From NCBI RefSeq assembly GCF_011758565.1, contig NZ_JAAMOX010000004.1, forward strand, positions 43,975 through 107,974: a stretch of 64,000 nucleotides of DNA. The letters are read 5' to 3'. The DNA comes from Lysinibacter cavernae. GTDB lineage: Bacteria > Actinomycetota > Actinomycetes > Actinomycetales > Microbacteriaceae. A program made the position numbers and the translations under genes. A model generated the notes under the pieces. The model made no database searches and was not told the DNA's origin. It saw nothing but the letters and a program-made list of their open reading frames with translations. Below, piece by piece: positions 1 through 9,406 of the stretch. Numbering within the stretch: the stretch's first letter is position 1; each line of letters starts with the position of its first letter.

Positions 1-96
1 TGCGCTGAGGGGATGTCAACCCCGGCAGTCAGTACGTGCGGCGCACGCCGCGACACGGTAACGTTGACGAGCGAGTACGTCTTACGGAGGAGTCTT

Positions 97-306
97 ATGT
101 CTATCGGAAAATACTTGGTCAACGGCGGCGTTATCGGCTCGATCGTTGGCCTCGCCAGCACCGTCAAGAAGACAAAGCACACCCCAAACGACTGGCGCAC
201 GGTTCTGACCTGGGTGATCTGGGCGAGCACCCTCGCAATCGCAATCGGCTCTGTTGCCCTTCGCGATCAGGATCGCGCATACGAGGAACTGCATAAAAAC
301 GACTAA
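97..306 (+). CDS. Small membrane protein, hypothetical
   Basis: A 69-residue protein whose ATG is preceded by a good ribosome binding site (ACGGAGGAG, 84-92). That is why I start here rather than at the in-frame ATG at 13, whose extra 28 residues look non-coding. It has one clear hydrophobic segment (TWVIWASTLAIAIGSVAL, residues 38-55) and a weaker N-terminal one (GGVIGSIVGLAS), with a charged tail ending in KND. I do not recognise the family and no function can be given. It ends 64 bases before a large hairpin (370-431) and lies upstream of the GH3 pair, but nothing ties it to them. Confidence 0.6.
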   Translation: MSIGKYLVNGGVIGSIVGLASTVKKTKHTPNDWRTVLTWVIWASTLAIAIGSVALRDQDRAYEELHKND

Positions 307-369
307 CCGCGCTCATTCCGCGCCGCTGCGTCCGTGAACCCGTATCTCGGGTCCAACATCCTGCTTCCC

Positions 370-431
370 AATCGAGGGCGGGCTATCCACCCCTTTCACC
401 ACAACGAAGGGGAGATATCCCGCCCTCGATT
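370..431. terminator. Long imperfect hairpin, terminator-like
   Basis: Perfect 13-bp arms (370-382 and 419-431) enclose a second stem (tatc/gata plus CCCCTT/AAGGGG, 390-395 and 407-412), so almost the whole 62-nt stretch folds on itself. No T-run follows on either strand. It could end the transcript of the small membrane gene, act as a processing signal before the GH3 operon, or be a small repeat element; the sequence does not decide. Confidence 0.5.
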
Positions 432-532
432 GTGGTTAACCACTGACACTTCACAATAATCCCGACCGACTGGTAACATTAGCCGCATTCGAGTAACGCG
501 CACTGCCGCGCGCTAAACCAATGGGATGTGTC

Positions 533-3310
533 ATGGACAGAAAACAGTATCGAGCTCTTGTCGCTGCCAACAAACACGAGGCAAAAGCGAAGAACGCCGA
601 GTATAAGCAGCGAATCAAGGACGCCGGTAACATCTCGTCCGACGAAAAAACTGCCGAAAAACAGCGAATTGCCGCCGAAAAGCGCGAGTGGAAAGCCTCG
701 ATCAAGGCCACATCCGACAAACAGCAGCGCAAAGCCGAGAAAAAAGGCTGGAAGCGGTATCGCAAGATCCGGCGCCGCCCCTACGTGATCGGCGCCATTG
801 TCCTGGTTATTGCGCTCATCGGCGGCGGATTCACCAATTGGTACGTGACGGCGACAAAGCCGCTTAACGATCAGCAGCAGGCCGCTGCGGATTCGTCGCG
901 CACGGTTGCGGAGCAGGTCATGGATGAGAGCATCACCCTACTCAAAAACAACAACGACGTGCTTCCGTTCTCCCCCGATACCAAGCTCAACGTCTTCGGC
1001 TCGGGAGCAGCAAAGCCCCTCTTTGGAGGCGGCGGCGCAGGAGGCATTAACATCACCACCGTTGACGACCTGTTTGCGGCATTTGACGACAATAACATTG
1101 CGTACAACCCCGAATTATTCAACCTCTACAACAACTACGTTGCCAAGGGCGAAGCTTCAACGGCTGACTACGAACGCCCAAAGGCAGGGCTCGTTGAAAA
1201 GCTCGTGCCAAACCTCGTTGGATTCCTCGGCGGCGGCAGCGCGGAAATGCCCCCGAGCAACCTGTCCGACGCCATCATGGATGAAGCGGCGAACTACTCA
1301 GACACCGCGGTGTATGTCGTTTCACGCACCGGTTCCGAAACCATTGACCTCACGCCAGACCAGATGTCACTGAGCGACGACGAACGCGGCACAATCGAAC
1401 TGCTCGATAAGACGTTTGCGCATGTCGTTGTGCTCGTGAACTCCTCGAACACGCTCGAACTTGGTTTCCTCGACGAACTCACCAACGTCGAGGGTGCGCT
1501 GTGGGTTGGATTGCCAGGGCAGTACGGCACGCACGCGATTGCCCGCGCACTCATCGGCGAAACGAACCCCTCCGGTCGCCTCGTCGACACGTGGGCCTAC
1601 GACGTTGAGAGCAACCCGGCCGTTGCCAACACGGGCAACTTTCAATACCTGGACGCCAACGGCGAACCAATGGAACGGTTCTTCACCAACAACCTTGAGG
1701 GCATCTACGTTGGCTACCGCTACTACGAGACGTTCCTCTCCCCCGATGACTACGCCACCACGGTTCAGTACCCCTTTGGATACGGTTTGTCGTACACCAA
1801 CTTCGCCTGGGACGTCGCCGAACCGGTCGTCAGCGACGACAGCATTGCCGTGAAGGTCACGGTAACCAACACTGGCGAAACAGCTGGCAAGGATGTTGTT
1901 GAGCTCTACTACTCCGCGCCGTACACGGCTGGCGGCATCGAGAAATCGGCGATCGAACTTGGATCCTATGCCAAGACCAAGCAGCTCAAGCCAGGCGAGT
2001 CCCAAGATCTCACGCTTGAGCTCAGCCAAATGACGATGGCTTCCTACGACGAAACTACTGCGCAGGCTTGGGTTCTTGAGGCCGGCGACTACGGCATCAA
2101 GCTCGGAACGGATGTTCATACCATCCGCGATACGTTCACGTACACCGTGCCGACGTCACTCACCTTCGCAACTGATGACGCAACGGGCGCGAAGATTACC
2201 AACCAGTTCTCCGATGCCGCGGGAGACCTCACCTACCTCTCTCGCAGCAACCCAAGCGACACGATGCCGGTAGCCCCAACTGACGAACAGCTGAAGGCTC
2301 CGAAAGCCGTACTCGACACGCTGACCTACGAGGACAGCAAAACCACGGCAAAGGAGCCAACACTCGGCGCCAAGAATGACCTGCAGCTCAAGGATCTTGA
2401 GGGGCTCTCCTACGATGACCCCAAGTGGGAACAGTTCCTCGACCAATTCACCGAGGCAGACCTGGTCAAACTTGCGGGAGACGGCGGCTACTGGTCTTCT
2501 GCGATCTCGCATCTTGGCATCCCAGAGACCACCATGTACGACGGCCCAGCCAGCATCCGGAGCTTTCTCGGCGCGTGGTCGACCGTGGCCTACCCCGTCT
2601 CCGTCAATGCCGCGAGCACGTGGAACGACGAACTCATCGAGCAGATGGGTCATGCCATGGGCGAAGAGGCTCAGTCGTTCGGGGTGGATGCGGTCTACGC
2701 GCCGTCGGTTAACATGCACCGCTCGCCGCTGGGTGGCCGCAACTTCGAGTACTACTCGGAGGACCCACTCATCTCCGGCAAGATGGCAGCTGCGTATACC
2801 CGCGGTATCCAGGAAACCGGCACAACCGCCGTCGTGAAACACTTTGCCGCCAACGATCAGGAGACCAACAGGGCTAACAACGGCCTGTACGTCTGGGCGA
2901 CCGAACAATCGCTGCGCGAAATCTACCTCAAACCCTTTGAGATCACGGTCAAAGAGAGCAACCCACACGCGATGATGTCGGCGTTCAACCGCATCGGCAC
3001 AACCTGGGCCGGTGGCAGCCATGAGCTTCTCACCGACGTCCTGCGTGACGAGTGGGGCTTTGAAGGTTTTGTGATTACGGATGCCGGAATCGCCGGCCAA
3101 GAAAAGCACTTCAATGCCGTTCAGGCGGTCAAGGCCGGAAACGACTTGATGCTCCGTAGCCTCATCAACCTGCCAACGGATAATCTCTTTGAAAAGGAAC
3201 TCAAAGCTGGACTCAAGGAAGACCGCGCCGGCCTCCTCCAAGCGCTCCGTACGTCGGCCCACAACATCTCGTTCTATGTGCTCACCACGACCAAGATGGA
3301 TACCGAATGA
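533..3310 (+). CDS. Membrane-anchored GH3 glycosidase, permuted domain order
   Basis: Glycoside hydrolase family 3 protein, likely a beta-glucosidase or related exo-acting enzyme acting outside the cell. Residues 1-83 are charged and coiled-coil-like, then KRYRKIRRRP and a transmembrane helix (about 84-106), so the N-terminus should be inside and the catalytic part outside. The GH3 C-terminal sandwich comes first (about 120-425: ESITLLKNNNDVLPF, then FGYGLSYTNF), then a fibronectin-III-like domain (435-540), and last the catalytic barrel (620-895) with GRNFEYYSEDP, KHFAANDQE and FVITDAG; D850 is the expected nucleophile. Reversed GH3 order is known in some rumen bacterial beta-glucosidases. 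I chose the ATG at 533 (GGGA six bases upstream) over 521, which has no RBS. It overlaps the next GH3 gene by ATGA, so the two are translationally coupled. Confidence 0.85.
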   Translation: MDRKQYRALVAANKHEAKAKNAEYKQRIKDAGNISSDEKTAEKQRIAAEKREWKASIKATSDKQQRKAEKKGWKRYRKIRRRPYVIGAIVLVIALIGGGFTNWYVTATKPLNDQQQAAADSSRTVAEQVMDESITLLKNNNDVLPFSPDTKLNVFGSGAAKPLFGGGGAGGINITTVDDLFAAFDDNNIAYNPELFNLYNNYVAKGEASTADYERPKAGLVEKLVPNLVGFLGGGSAEMPPSNLSDAIMDEAANYSDTAVYVVSRTGSETIDLTPDQMSLSDDERGTIELLDKTFAHVVVLVNSSNTLELGFLDELTNVEGALWVGLPGQYGTHAIARALIGETNPSGRLVDTWAYDVESNPAVANTGNFQYLDANGEPMERFFTNNLEGIYVGYRYYETFLSPDDYATTVQYPFGYGLSYTNFAWDVAEPVVSDDSIAVKVTVTNTGETAGKDVVELYYSAPYTAGGIEKSAIELGSYAKTKQLKPGESQDLTLELSQMTMASYDETTAQAWVLEAGDYGIKLGTDVHTIRDTFTYTVPTSLTFATDDATGAKITNQFSDAAGDLTYLSRSNPSDTMPVAPTDEQLKAPKAVLDTLTYEDSKTTAKEPTLGAKNDLQLKDLEGLSYDDPKWEQFLDQFTEADLVKLAGDGGYWSSAISHLGIPETTMYDGPASIRSFLGAWSTVAYPVSVNAASTWNDELIEQMGHAMGEEAQSFGVDAVYAPSVNMHRSPLGGRNFEYYSEDPLISGKMAAAYTRGIQETGTTAVVKHFAANDQETNRANNGLYVWATEQSLREIYLKPFEITVKESNPHAMMSAFNRIGTTWAGGSHELLTDVLRDEWGFEGFVITDAGIAGQEKHFNAVQAVKAGNDLMLRSLINLPTDNLFEKELKAGLKEDRAGLLQALRTSAHNISFYVLTTTKMDTE

Positions 3311-5655
3311 ACCTCGACGAACTCATCGGCCAGATGACGCTTGAAGAAAAGGCGTCGCTGCTGTCCGGCGAGAACTTTTGGAATACCAAGGCCATCAAAC
3401 GACTGGGGATTCCGTCAATGATGCTCACAGACGGCCCACACGGCGTTCGCAAGCAGGGTGGTAAAGCGGATCACCTTGGGCTCAACAAGAGCATCCCCGC
3501 GACCTGCTTCCCGCCTGCAGCAACCCTGGCCAATAGCTGGGATACGGCGCTCCTCCATCGGGTTGGCGAACGGTTGGGGCTCGAGGCAGCCGGCGAACAC
3601 GTTGGCGTACTGCTGGGGCCCGGCCTCAACATCAAACGAAATCCCCTGTGCGGGCGCAACTTTGAGTACTTCTCAGAGGACCCACACGTGACCGGGCAGC
3701 TCGCGAGCAGCATGGTGCGCGGCATCCAATCATCCGGAATCGCCGCGAGCCCAAAACACTACGCGGTGAATAGCCAAGAGCACCTCAGAATGTCGATCAA
3801 CGAAATCGTGGATGAGCGGGCGCTTCGCGAGCTCTATCTTGAGGGATTCCGTCAGGCGGTGGTTGATGGCGAGGCCAAGGTAGTCATGACCTCCTACAAC
3901 AAAGTCAACGGCGAATTTGCCAACGAGAACACGCATCTCATGCGCGACATCCTCTACGGCGAGTGGGAGTACCCCGGCATGACGGTTACCGATTGGGGCG
4001 GCAATAACGACCGCGTTCGTGGGCTCATAGCTGGCAACCAACTCGAAATGCCGTCAACAAGCGGCATCACTGACGCCGAAGTTGTCGCGGCCGTTCGCGC
4101 CGGGACGCTTGACGAAGCCGTAGTTGACGATGCGGTTACTCGCCTACTCCGGGTCGTGTTCGAAACGGGCGCCGCGGTTGCCGATGCATCGCCCGTCGAT
4201 CACGATGCCCAACACCGCGAGGCAGTCGATGCGGCCCGGAAATCGATGGTGCTGCTCAAGAACGAGGGTAACGTGCTTCCCCTTCGTCCAGGACTCCGTG
4301 TTGCGATCATTGGCGACTTCGCCAAGAATCCTCGGTATCAGGGCGCCGGGAGCTCGCTGGTAAACGCGTATCAGCTCGATGATGCCCTTTCCGCGCTCGA
4401 ACAGTCGTCGATTGAGGTTGTCGGCTACGAGCAAGGATTCAAACGGCTTGGCGGCGAAAGCAAACGACTCCGAAAACGGGCACTCGCCCTCGCCGGCAAG
4501 GTAGACACGGTTGTGCTGTTTCTTGGCCTCGACGAAGGCTCTGAAGCGGAGGGCATCGACAGAGAATCTCTCCGGATCCACAACAACCAGTTGCAGCTCA
4601 TGAACGAGTTGCGCGGAGTAGTCAAGAACATTGTTGTGGTGCTCGCTGGAGGCGGGGTGATCGAGCTGCCCTTCGAGGCGAAGGCCGACGCGATCTTGCA
4701 CAGCTACCTTGGCGGCCAAGGTGGGGGCACAGCGGTCAAAGAACTGCTGCTTGGGGAGGCAAACCCGAGCGGCAAACTCACGGAGACGTATCCGCTGCGC
4801 TATACCGATGTCCCTTCGTCCCCGTACTACCCTGGACGAGAAGCGACCTCTGAGCACAGGGAGAGCATCTTCATCGGGTACCGCTACTACGACACCGCCG
4901 GCGTTCCCGTTCGTTACCCCTTTGGCTATGGCCTGTCGTACACGACATTCGCCTACAGCGACCTCGAGGTGTCCGAGGGGTCAGTCCTCGCGACAATCAC
5001 CAACACCGGCTCAGTGGCCGGTGAAGAGATTGTGCAACTGTACATCCGGCCGGTTCATAAGCGGGTGTTCAGAGCTGATCGCGAGCTCAAGGCGTTCGCC
5101 AAGGTGGCCCTCAAGCCTGGCGAGTCTGCCAGGGTCGAGCTCCCCTACTCACGGCGTGATCTTGCCTATTACAACGTTGCGAACGGCGACTGGTCTGTCC
5201 AGAGCGGGGACTACGAGTTGCAAGTCGCTGCGTCGCTTCTGGATGTTCGGCTCAGCGGCACCGTGTCGATTGTAGGCGACGACACCCCGCACGGCTACGA
5301 CGAGGGGCAACTCGCCAAATACTACGCAACGGACCTCAGGTCACTCACCGCCGCGGATTTCCATGCGCTCCTCGATTTCACTCCTGAGCCAACCCTCTGG
5401 GACCGCAGCAAGCCGCTTGGGCTTGACGACACCATCGCACAGGGCCAGTACAGAGGGCTATTCGGGCGGGCGTTCTATGGAGTGTTGGCGCTCGCGCAAA
5501 CGGTGCTCAGAGCGTTCAAGAAACCGATGCTTGCAAATAACGTCATGTTTCTCATCGCGATGCCGTTCCGAAAAATTGAACGGTTTACCGGAGGAAAGGT
5601 CAGTCAGCGCGGAGTCTCACGCTTATTGAAGTGGGTCAACGGGAGAAGGCGCTAG
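3307..5655 (+). CDS. GH3 family beta-glucosidase, canonical order
   Basis: A 782-residue family-3 glycoside hydrolase in the usual order: barrel at 1-290 (MTLEEKASLLSG, MLTDGPHGVR, GRNFEYFSEDP, SPKHYAVNSQE and VTDWGG with D229 as likely nucleophile), then the alpha/beta sandwich (KSMVLLKNEGNVLPL at about 310), then the FnIII-like domain (about 555-660). No signal peptide is seen, so it should be cytoplasmic, cleaving imported beta-glucosides. A roughly 90-residue tail contains a hydrophobic stretch (FYGVLALAQTVL) and a second one (NNVMFLIAMPF) flanked by lysines and arginines, which could bind the membrane. It starts inside the stop of the permuted GH3. It is convergent with the response regulator gene, sharing a CTAG at the two stops. 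Substrate is not readable from sequence. Confidence 0.88.
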   Translation: MNLDELIGQMTLEEKASLLSGENFWNTKAIKRLGIPSMMLTDGPHGVRKQGGKADHLGLNKSIPATCFPPAATLANSWDTALLHRVGERLGLEAAGEHVGVLLGPGLNIKRNPLCGRNFEYFSEDPHVTGQLASSMVRGIQSSGIAASPKHYAVNSQEHLRMSINEIVDERALRELYLEGFRQAVVDGEAKVVMTSYNKVNGEFANENTHLMRDILYGEWEYPGMTVTDWGGNNDRVRGLIAGNQLEMPSTSGITDAEVVAAVRAGTLDEAVVDDAVTRLLRVVFETGAAVADASPVDHDAQHREAVDAARKSMVLLKNEGNVLPLRPGLRVAIIGDFAKNPRYQGAGSSLVNAYQLDDALSALEQSSIEVVGYEQGFKRLGGESKRLRKRALALAGKVDTVVLFLGLDEGSEAEGIDRESLRIHNNQLQLMNELRGVVKNIVVVLAGGGVIELPFEAKADAILHSYLGGQGGGTAVKELLLGEANPSGKLTETYPLRYTDVPSSPYYPGREATSEHRESIFIGYRYYDTAGVPVRYPFGYGLSYTTFAYSDLEVSEGSVLATITNTGSVAGEEIVQLYIRPVHKRVFRADRELKAFAKVALKPGESARVELPYSRRDLAYYNVANGDWSVQSGDYELQVAASLLDVRLSGTVSIVGDDTPHGYDEGQLAKYYATDLRSLTAADFHALLDFTPEPTLWDRSKPLGLDDTIAQGQYRGLFGRAFYGVLALAQTVLRAFKKPMLANNVMFLIAMPFRKIERFTGGKVSQRGVSRLLKWVNGRRR

Positions 5656-6335
5656 AGCAGCTTTCGTTCGAGTGCCCAGGCGGTGAGCTCGTGCCTCGAC
5701 GAAAACTGCAGCTTGCGGAGCACAGCAGACACGTGTGTCTCCACCGTTTTCACCGAGATAAAGAGTTCGGCCGCCGCTTCTTTGTAGCTATAGCCTCGAG
5801 CGATCAGACGCATAACTTCTTGTTCACGTGCAGAGAGCCGGTCAAGTTCGTCGTTGGTTTGGGCGGTCTCCCCTGAGACCGCTCCAAACGCGTCAAGCAC
5901 AAACCCGGCCAGCCGAGGAGAGAACACGGCATCGCCATCGGCAACACGGCGAACGGCGTCTGATACTTCGACGCCAGATGAGCTCTTGGTGATGTAACCG
6001 CGGGCACCAGCGCGAATAACGCGCACAACATCGTCGGCTGCATCGGACACGCTCAGGGCGAGGAACAGCGTGTTGGGCGCCACGCTGCGCTGGATGACTT
6101 CTGCCCCGCCACCGCCGTTGCCACCGGGAAGGTGGACATCGAGCAGCACAACGCGAGGCTGCAGCTGGTTCACCGCGCTGATGGCTTCATCAACCGTTGT
6201 CGCCTCACCAAGTACGTTGAGATCGGGGGCAAGCTCGGCGCGCAGACCTGAGCGGAAGATAGAGTGATCGTCAACAATCACGACCGTGAGTTGTCCGCGG
6301 TCCTGCTGAGGTGCATCGTGCGGTTGGTCGGTCAT
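5652..6335 (-). CDS. LuxR/NarL-family response regulator
   Basis: A 227-residue two-component response regulator. The receiver domain holds the acidic pair D22/D23, phospho-acceptor D66 in LLDVHLP, S95 and K117 (GYITK). The C-terminal GerE helix-turn-helix (about 160-225) contains LSAREQEVMRLIARG and SVKTVETHVSAVL. It overlaps the upstream histidine kinase by 4 bases (stop and start coupled), so that kinase is its partner by position. With the PspC proteins around it, the system resembles actinobacterial envelope-stress systems of the LiaRS/MacRS type. A glycine run (GGNGGGGAEV) follows the phosphorylation site, longer than usual in that loop. Confidence 0.93.
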   Translation of the reverse strand: MTDQPHDAPQQDRGQLTVVIVDDHSIFRSGLRAELAPDLNVLGEATTVDEAISAVNQLQPRVVLLDVHLPGGNGGGGAEVIQRSVAPNTLFLALSVSDAADDVVRVIRAGARGYITKSSSGVEVSDAVRRVADGDAVFSPRLAGFVLDAFGAVSGETAQTNDELDRLSAREQEVMRLIARGYSYKEAAAELFISVKTVETHVSAVLRKLQFSSRHELTAWALERKLL

Positions 6336-7750
6336 GAGAGGTCACTTTCGGCTGGGGTTTCGCGTGGTGTTTCGAGTGGGAGGGTGAGCAACACCTCGGT
6401 GCCTACTCCCCCTCGCCCTGGTCCGATGCGGGCGTTGCCACCTGCTCGCGCCATCCGGCCGATGATTGATTCCCTGACACCGTGCCGGTCATCTCCTACT
6501 GTCTCAAGCGTAAACCCAGGCCCCCTGTCAATCACGCTCACTTCGACAGCGTTTGGTCGAGTCTCAACGTAAACGGAGACAGAACCGCCGGCATGGCGCG
6601 CCGCGTTGAGCATCGACTCACGCGCTGCAGCAATCACGCTGTCGTTGGCAAGACTCAAGCTCGTCCCAACAACAACGATGTCAAAATGTACGGCAAAATC
6701 GGCTTCGATGGATGCTGCGGCCTGCCGAATCTCGTCTGCGAGGTCAACCTCAACCGCATCCGTCGATTCGGCAAACAGCCAGCCGCGGAGCTCGCGTTCT
6801 TGCGCGCGTGCGATACGAGCGATGTCACTCTGCGCACCAGATTTTTGCTGGATGAGCGCAAGCGTCTGCAGCACGGAGTCATGCAGGTGAGCGGCGATCT
6901 CTGCCCGCTCAGTCGCCCTCGCCCGTGCTGCCCGCTCGTCACTCAGTTCACGGGTCAGCCGAATGAGCCAGGGAGCGATAACGACGGCGACCCCGAGCAG
7001 GACGGAGAAAGCCGCGACCACGACCGTCCAGACGTTGGGCCGCTCCCCCGTCACGAAAAACAACAGGATGCCAAACGCAACCAATACCAGCGCCCCAAGC
7101 GTGCGAATAAGCACTGAGGAACTGGTTGTTGGGGCATCGCTGCGAAGCCGGTAGAACTGCCACCAAGCCAGCGCCACACCCACGCAGACAACAACGGCTG
7201 GGATGATCGCGGCAAGCGGCACGTTAACGCCCATGCGGCTGGCCAGCAAGGACAGCCCGATGGCAAGCAACGCGAGGCCAAGTAGAATCTCGGTCACTGG
7301 ATAGGTCCGCCCAGGAGGCTGCGGCGATGAGGTCAATCCACCGTCAGCGGTGGGTGCTGACGGCTGGTGTGATGGAGCGGTGTTGACGCCAGGCACCCGA
7401 CTCTGCCAGGGCATCCGAATTTCGCTTCGCGGAGGGAAGACCGGATCGCTATGTGCCTCCGATGGTGCCGTCTGAACGCCCGGCTGCATCAAAATCTGAG
7501 ATGCGGTGCGATCTGCTGGCACGGAGCCCTCGGTTGGGGTCGTGGCCCACAGCCAGCAGTACAGAGCGACGCCGGCACCGCCAGCCGCCGCGAGCGCGAT
7601 CATAATCGTGCGGATGAGGCCGACGGGTACCCCAAGATGCGCGGCAAGACCTGCGCAGACGCCACCCACAATTCGAACGCGCGGGCGCACGAGTGTGGGA
7701 CGTGGTGCTTGAGGACTCATGGGTTCAATCCAAACACGAACAACGGACAT
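6332..7750 (-). CDS. PspC-fused sensor histidine kinase
   Basis: Sensor kinase of about 472 residues. An N-terminal PspC domain (VRIVGGVCAGLAAHLGVPVGLIRTI plus its hydrophobic helix) precedes further membrane helices (roughly residues 140-270), then a HisKA_3 dimerisation domain with the phospho-accepting His in AAHLHDSVLQTL, and an HATPase_c domain (N-box ESMLNAARHAG, G-box DRGPGFT, then GVGTEVLLTLP). PspC-headed kinases are an actinobacterial envelope-stress class. The longest frame begins with a GTG at 7783, but ATG at 7750 has AGGA eight bases upstream; ATG at 7720 would also fit, placing PspC at the very N-terminus. It is transcribed with the response regulator and divergently from the PspC protein. 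Confidence 0.9.
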   Translation of the reverse strand: MSVVRVWIEPMSPQAPRPTLVRPRVRIVGGVCAGLAAHLGVPVGLIRTIMIALAAAGGAGVALYCWLWATTPTEGSVPADRTASQILMQPGVQTAPSEAHSDPVFPPRSEIRMPWQSRVPGVNTAPSHQPSAPTADGGLTSSPQPPGRTYPVTEILLGLALLAIGLSLLASRMGVNVPLAAIIPAVVVCVGVALAWWQFYRLRSDAPTTSSSVLIRTLGALVLVAFGILLFFVTGERPNVWTVVVAAFSVLLGVAVVIAPWLIRLTRELSDERAARARATERAEIAAHLHDSVLQTLALIQQKSGAQSDIARIARAQERELRGWLFAESTDAVEVDLADEIRQAAASIEADFAVHFDIVVVGTSLSLANDSVIAAARESMLNAARHAGGSVSVYVETRPNAVEVSVIDRGPGFTLETVGDDRHGVRESIIGRMARAGGNARIGPGRGGVGTEVLLTLPLETPRETPAESDLS

Positions 7751-7834
7751 TGAGGTATTCCTGAGCCAAGGTTCAGGGTCCACTCAGGGTGGTCCCCCAT
7801 AGCAGCAAGCCGCCGAGTACGAAAAACTTGAATC

Positions 7835-9406
7835 ATGAACGAGCAACAGGTGCCCCCAACGGGAGACAGCACACAACCAGCACCCCCTCCGGGCTACGCA
7901 TTCTTCAATTGGATCAGGGGCCTTGGCATCACACGCACCGACGATTCATGGATTGGTGGAGTCTGCAGCGGCATCGCGGCAAAACTTGGTATCGACCCCA
8001 TGATTGTCCGCGGCATCGCGATCGTGGTCGCCATTTTCGGCGGCCCCGTGATTCTGTTCTACGCAGCAGCATGGATGCTACTGCCCGACCAGCGCGGCCT
8101 CATCCACTTTGAGCAGGTCATGCGCGGCAACGTCACCGGGACCAGCGTCGCGATCTTTGTGATCGCAGGCCTCAGCGTCCTCCCCTGGTTCCAGGGTCTT
8201 TGGTGGCAAGGCCCTCCCGGATGGTGGGGCATGCCAGACTGGCTTGAGATCACCTTCCGTGTTGCCTGGACCATTCTGGTCGTCGGCGCCATCGTATGGC
8301 TCATCTCGTGGATTGTTCGTCGGCTCCAGAACGACCCTGTGGTTGGACCCTATGTCGGCTCGAACGGCAAATACCGTCGCCCAAGCCCACACTCGTCAAC
8401 AGACCAGGCTGGCCCCTCATTTGCTTCGGCCACGAGCGGAGCTGAAACGCCCGGCGCCAACGGCTCGGAGACGACAGCCCAGTTCGCGAGCAACACGGCG
8501 TCGCCCACGAGCGCCAATGCGTGGACGCAGAGCGACCACGCCTCGCCAACCGTCGACCCGCTGCTCAACGCTCAGGGCAACAACTGGGCAGATCCACAGG
8601 GGCAGGCAGGCCAGGGCCAGCAGACCGCCGCCCAACGACACGCCCAGCAGCAACAACACCGCGAACAGCGCGCCGCGTGGAAGGTTGACTACCAGGAACA
8701 GGCACGGGAACACAAACGTCGCCAACTTGGCGCTGGCTACGTTGCCATCTGGCTTGGTCTCGCGGCAATCGCAGGCGCCGTTGTCGCTTTCAGCGCCACG
8801 GCCACCTCATCGATCGCAGACCCTGCGGTTCTTGGATTCTGCACGGCCCTCGCTGTCCTCGGAATCGCGACGGTTGTTGCGGGAATCAGGGGCAAGCAAA
8901 GCGGAGGCCTTGGGTTCTTCTCATTTGTGGCCGTCGTTGCGACCCTCGTTGTTGGAGTATTCCCCTGGGGCACCCACTACGCTGTTGCGGGTTCCCCCCA
9001 GTGGGCAGTGTCAAGCGCCGAAACCGATACCAGGCAGGGTTTTGCCCTTGTCGCTGGCGGGATGACGGTTGATCTCACCGAGCTCGGCAAGCGCAACGTT
9101 GAGACGGGTGGGATTGTGGATGTCTGGCTCGTCGCTGGTTCAGCCAAGATCTTGCTGCCGTCCAACGAAGATTTTGTCGTTCAGACCAACGCGATTGTTG
9201 GCAGTGTCACCGTGAACGGAGTAGACGACGACTCGTCGTTCAATAGCGGAAGCGTCTTCCAATCAAGTCGGGTGAGCGTGAGCAACGGTGAGGTGCTGCA
9301 CAGCACGTCTACACCCGATGACGACGCCACCGTCATCCGGGTATGGTCTGTGGCCGGTTCGACCACAGCAGATGTCATTACGACCAAGAGCGGAGCACGA
9401 TCATGA
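7835..9406 (+). CDS. PspC domain protein with LiaF-like C-terminus
   Basis: A 523-residue membrane protein. An N-terminal PspC domain (DSWIGGVCSGIAAKLGIDPMIVRG, about 30-85) is followed by two more helices, a glutamine/serine/alanine-rich cytoplasmic linker (about 170-290), a cluster of four hydrophobic segments (about 300-395), and a C-terminal beta-rich domain (about 410-520: GGMTVDLTEL, GIVDVWLVAGSAKILLP, NAIVGSVTVNG) that resembles the LiaF/toastrack fold. Such proteins work with LiaRS-type kinases to sense or buffer membrane stress. It is head-to-head with the PspC kinase (about 85 bases between starts) and overlaps the next small gene by ATGA. Role by family and context; no direct evidence of the signal. 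Confidence 0.85.
   Translation: MNEQQVPPTGDSTQPAPPPGYAFFNWIRGLGITRTDDSWIGGVCSGIAAKLGIDPMIVRGIAIVVAIFGGPVILFYAAAWMLLPDQRGLIHFEQVMRGNVTGTSVAIFVIAGLSVLPWFQGLWWQGPPGWWGMPDWLEITFRVAWTILVVGAIVWLISWIVRRLQNDPVVGPYVGSNGKYRRPSPHSSTDQAGPSFASATSGAETPGANGSETTAQFASNTASPTSANAWTQSDHASPTVDPLLNAQGNNWADPQGQAGQGQQTAAQRHAQQQQHREQRAAWKVDYQEQAREHKRRQLGAGYVAIWLGLAAIAGAVVAFSATATSSIADPAVLGFCTALAVLGIATVVAGIRGKQSGGLGFFSFVAVVATLVVGVFPWGTHYAVAGSPQWAVSSAETDTRQGFALVAGGMTVDLTELGKRNVETGGIVDVWLVAGSAKILLPSNEDFVVQTNAIVGSVTVNGVDDDSSFNSGSVFQSSRVSVSNGEVLHSTSTPDDDATVIRVWSVAGSTTADVITTKSGARS

Noticed and set aside
13..96. N-terminal extension of the first small gene
   Set aside because: Good ribosome site favours ATG 97; the extension has no hydrophobic or conserved look.
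2156..3262. 368-codon minus-strand frame opposite the first GH3
   Set aside because: The plus strand has all GH3 motifs; the antisense product has none.
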